Shown here: positions 4,755-6,239 of the stretch, in pieces
Numbering within the stretch: position 1 is the stretch's first letter
Layout: the number at the start of each line of letters is the position of its first letter
From: Methanobacteriota archaeon
GTDB taxonomy: Archaea; Thermoplasmatota; Thermoplasmata; RBG-16-68-12
Direction of reading: 5' to 3'
DNA length: 6,239 nt
Assembly (NCBI GenBank): GCA_005878415.1
Contig: VBMM01000135.1
Span: 1 to 6,239 of the forward strand
Program-made: the position numbers and the translations under genes
The notes under the pieces: model-generated
The model's input: only the letters and a program-made list of their open reading frames with translations
What the model was told of the DNA's origin: nothing
Database searches by the model: none

Positions 4755-6239
4755 ATGGCCTCGAAGGGCGGGACCCGCCGGAAACGTACGGCCCGGAAGG
4801 ACGACAGCCCTCTGACGGAACCCCGATACCTCTTTGCTCGGGACGGCGAGTCGCTCGCTCGACTCGCGGAGAAGGGGCTCGCGGAGTGCCGTACCCGCTT
4901 GGGCGAACTCCTCTCGACTGCCGGACCGCGGACGATCCCGAACCTCCTCGTCCCGTACGACGGCCTGATGCTCGCGTTGCAGGAGGTCCTCTCCCAGACA
5001 GTTTTCCTGTTCGAGGTCCACCCCGATCCCGACGTCCGCAAGCTCGCGGACCACTGGTACCAGGAGGCCCAGCGCTTCGCGACGGAGCTGAGCCTGAACC
5101 GGCCCCTCTACGACGCGTTCACCGCGCTGGACGCGTCCGGCGAGGACGACGAGACCCGATACGCACTCGAGAAGATCCTGCGGGACTTCCGGCTCTCCGG
5201 CGTCGACCGGGACGAGGCGACGCGGGCCCGGGTCCAGGTTCTGCGGGACGAGATCACGGCGATCGGCCAGGACTTCGACCGGATCATCCGCGAAGACGTC
5301 CGCTCGATCACCGTCGATTCCGCGGGCGAGCTCGACGGTCTTCCGGAGGATTTCGTGGAGGGCCACGCGCCCTCGTCCGACGGCAAGATCACGCTGACGA
5401 CGAACTACCCCGACTCGATCCCCGTCTTCCGGTACGCGCGTCACGCGGACGTGCGCCGGCGCCTCCAGTTCGAGTACCTGAACCGGGGCCATCCCGCGAA
5501 CCTCGACGTCCTCGCGCGGCTCCTCGCGAGGCGACACGAGCTCGCGTCGGTCCTCGGGTACGACAGCTACGCGGAGTACATCGTCCAGGACAAGATGGTG
5601 CGGTCCTCGAAGGCCGTGGCGGACTTCCTCGCGAAGGTCACGGCCGCGTCCGCGGCACGCGCGCAGGAGGACGTCGCGCGGCTGCTCGAGCGGAAGCGGC
5701 ACGACGTGCCGGGAGCCACGGCCCTGGACGCGTGGGATCCGAACTACTACTCCGAGCTCGTCCGGGCCGAGGAGTTCGCCTTCGACGCGAAGCTCCTGCG
5801 GCCGTACTTCGCCTTCGCGAAAGTGCGCGACGGACTGTTCGCGCTGACGGGCGAGCTGTTCGGCGTCCGGTACGAGCGCGTGTCCGGCGTGCCGGTGTGG
5901 CACGGGTCCGTCGAGGTGTACGACGTCTACGACGGCTCGAAGCGGCTCGGCCGGTTCTACCTCGACCTACATCCCCGCAAGGACAAGTACACCCACGCCG
6001 CGGCCGCGGGCCTCGTGACCGGAATCCGCGGAGCGCAGCTGCCGCAAGCGGCGCTGATGTGCAACTTCCCGGATCCGGCGGACGGGCCGGCCCTGATGGA
6101 CTATCGCGAGGTCGAGACGTTCTTCCACGAGTTCGGCCACCTGCTCCACTCGATCTTCCAGGGCCACGGCCGCTGGGTGAAGAACACGGACGACGGGCTC
6201 GAGTGGGACTTCATCGAGGCCCCATCCCAGATGCTCGAG
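4755..6239 (+). CDS. M3 family (thimet-type) zinc oligopeptidase, 3' end missing
   Basis: The frame is open from ATG 4755 to the last base (495 codons) with no stop, so the gene continues beyond the window. It encodes a zinc metallopeptidase of the M3A group (thimet oligopeptidase, OpdA, Dcp), mostly cytoplasmic enzymes that cut short peptides. The zinc site is HEFGH at 458-462 (ligands H458 and H462, catalytic E459). The third ligand is E488 in FIEAPSQMLE, a block almost identical to that of mammalian thimet oligopeptidase. Relatives have about 680 residues, so roughly 190 C-terminal residues, including the substrate-binding tyrosine/histidine region, lie outside. The N-terminus is basic and disordered-looking (residues 1-18), with no signal peptide or membrane helix, which suggests a cytoplasmic enzyme. 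An in-frame GTG at 4707 could extend it, but the TATA-like box at 4722-4730 favours 4755. It is divergent from the ABC gene. Nothing visible links it functionally to the membrane genes. Confidence 0.93.
   Translation, partial: MASKGGTRRKRTARKDDSPLTEPRYLFARDGESLARLAEKGLAECRTRLGELLSTAGPRTIPNLLVPYDGLMLALQEVLSQTVFLFEVHPDPDVRKLADHWYQEAQRFATELSLNRPLYDAFTALDASGEDDETRYALEKILRDFRLSGVDRDEATRARVQVLRDEITAIGQDFDRIIREDVRSITVDSAGELDGLPEDFVEGHAPSSDGKITLTTNYPDSIPVFRYARHADVRRRLQFEYLNRGHPANLDVLARLLARRHELASVLGYDSYAEYIVQDKMVRSSKAVADFLAKVTAASAARAQEDVARLLERKRHDVPGATALDAWDPNYYSELVRAEEFAFDAKLLRPYFAFAKVRDGLFALTGELFGVRYERVSGVPVWHGSVEVYDVYDGSKRLGRFYLDLHPRKDKYTHAAAAGLVTGIRGAQLPQAALMCNFPDPADGPALMDYREVETFFHEFGHLLHSIFQGHGRWVKNTDDGLEWDFIEAPSQMLE

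Noticed and set aside
4383..5903. 506-codon minus-strand open frame opposite the M3 peptidase
   Set aside because: The opposite strand encodes a peptidase with conserved motifs; this frame has no recognisable features and would also overlap the ABC gene.
1..6239. CRISPR array, insertion sequence, tRNA or rRNA
   Set aside because: No regularly spaced repeats, transposase motifs, terminal inverted repeats or tRNA-like cloverleaf were seen, and the window is nearly filled by protein genes.

Overview
The window is GC-rich DNA that reads as chromosomal sequence from an archaeon. The main signs are TATA-like boxes lying about 25 bases before the likely transcript starts (best example at 774-782), several genes whose transcripts would be leaderless or nearly so, and weak or absent Shine-Dalgarno sites at most starts. 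A high-GC Thermoplasmatota-type euryarchaeon would fit, including the thimet-type M3 peptidase, but this assignment is inference from composition and gene content.

Layout. From 10 to 1059 there are two plus-strand membrane proteins: a 233-residue protein with four predicted helices, then a 77-residue protein with two helices and its own strong TATA box. Running toward them on the minus strand, from 4668 down to 1126, are four genes: an ABC ATPase of the MacB/LolD type, a multi-helix polysaccharide (Wzx/MVF-type) flippase, a CPBP-family intramembrane protease-like protein, and a six-helix membrane protein with a striking histidine/acid pattern. The last of these has its own promoter-like box. 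At 4755 a divergent plus-strand gene encodes a thimet-type M3 metallopeptidase. It runs off the right edge of the window, so it has no stop codon here, but its full zinc site is present.

How the genes may work together. ABC ATPase, flippase and CPBP protein are tightly packed on one strand (4-base overlap if the upstream GTG start is used, and a 7-base gap), so co-transcription is plausible. A combined role in moving or maturing a lipid-linked or cell-surface product is a hypothesis only. No partner permease of the FtsX/MacB type is next to the ATPase. Five of the seven genes encode integral membrane proteins. I see no RNA genes, mobile elements, CRISPR arrays or long repeats, and no clear new system. 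The points most worth a second look are the CPBP protein that ends before its last catalytic motif, the orphan ATPase beside a flippase, the conflicting start signals of the flippase, and the unnamed His/Asp membrane protein.
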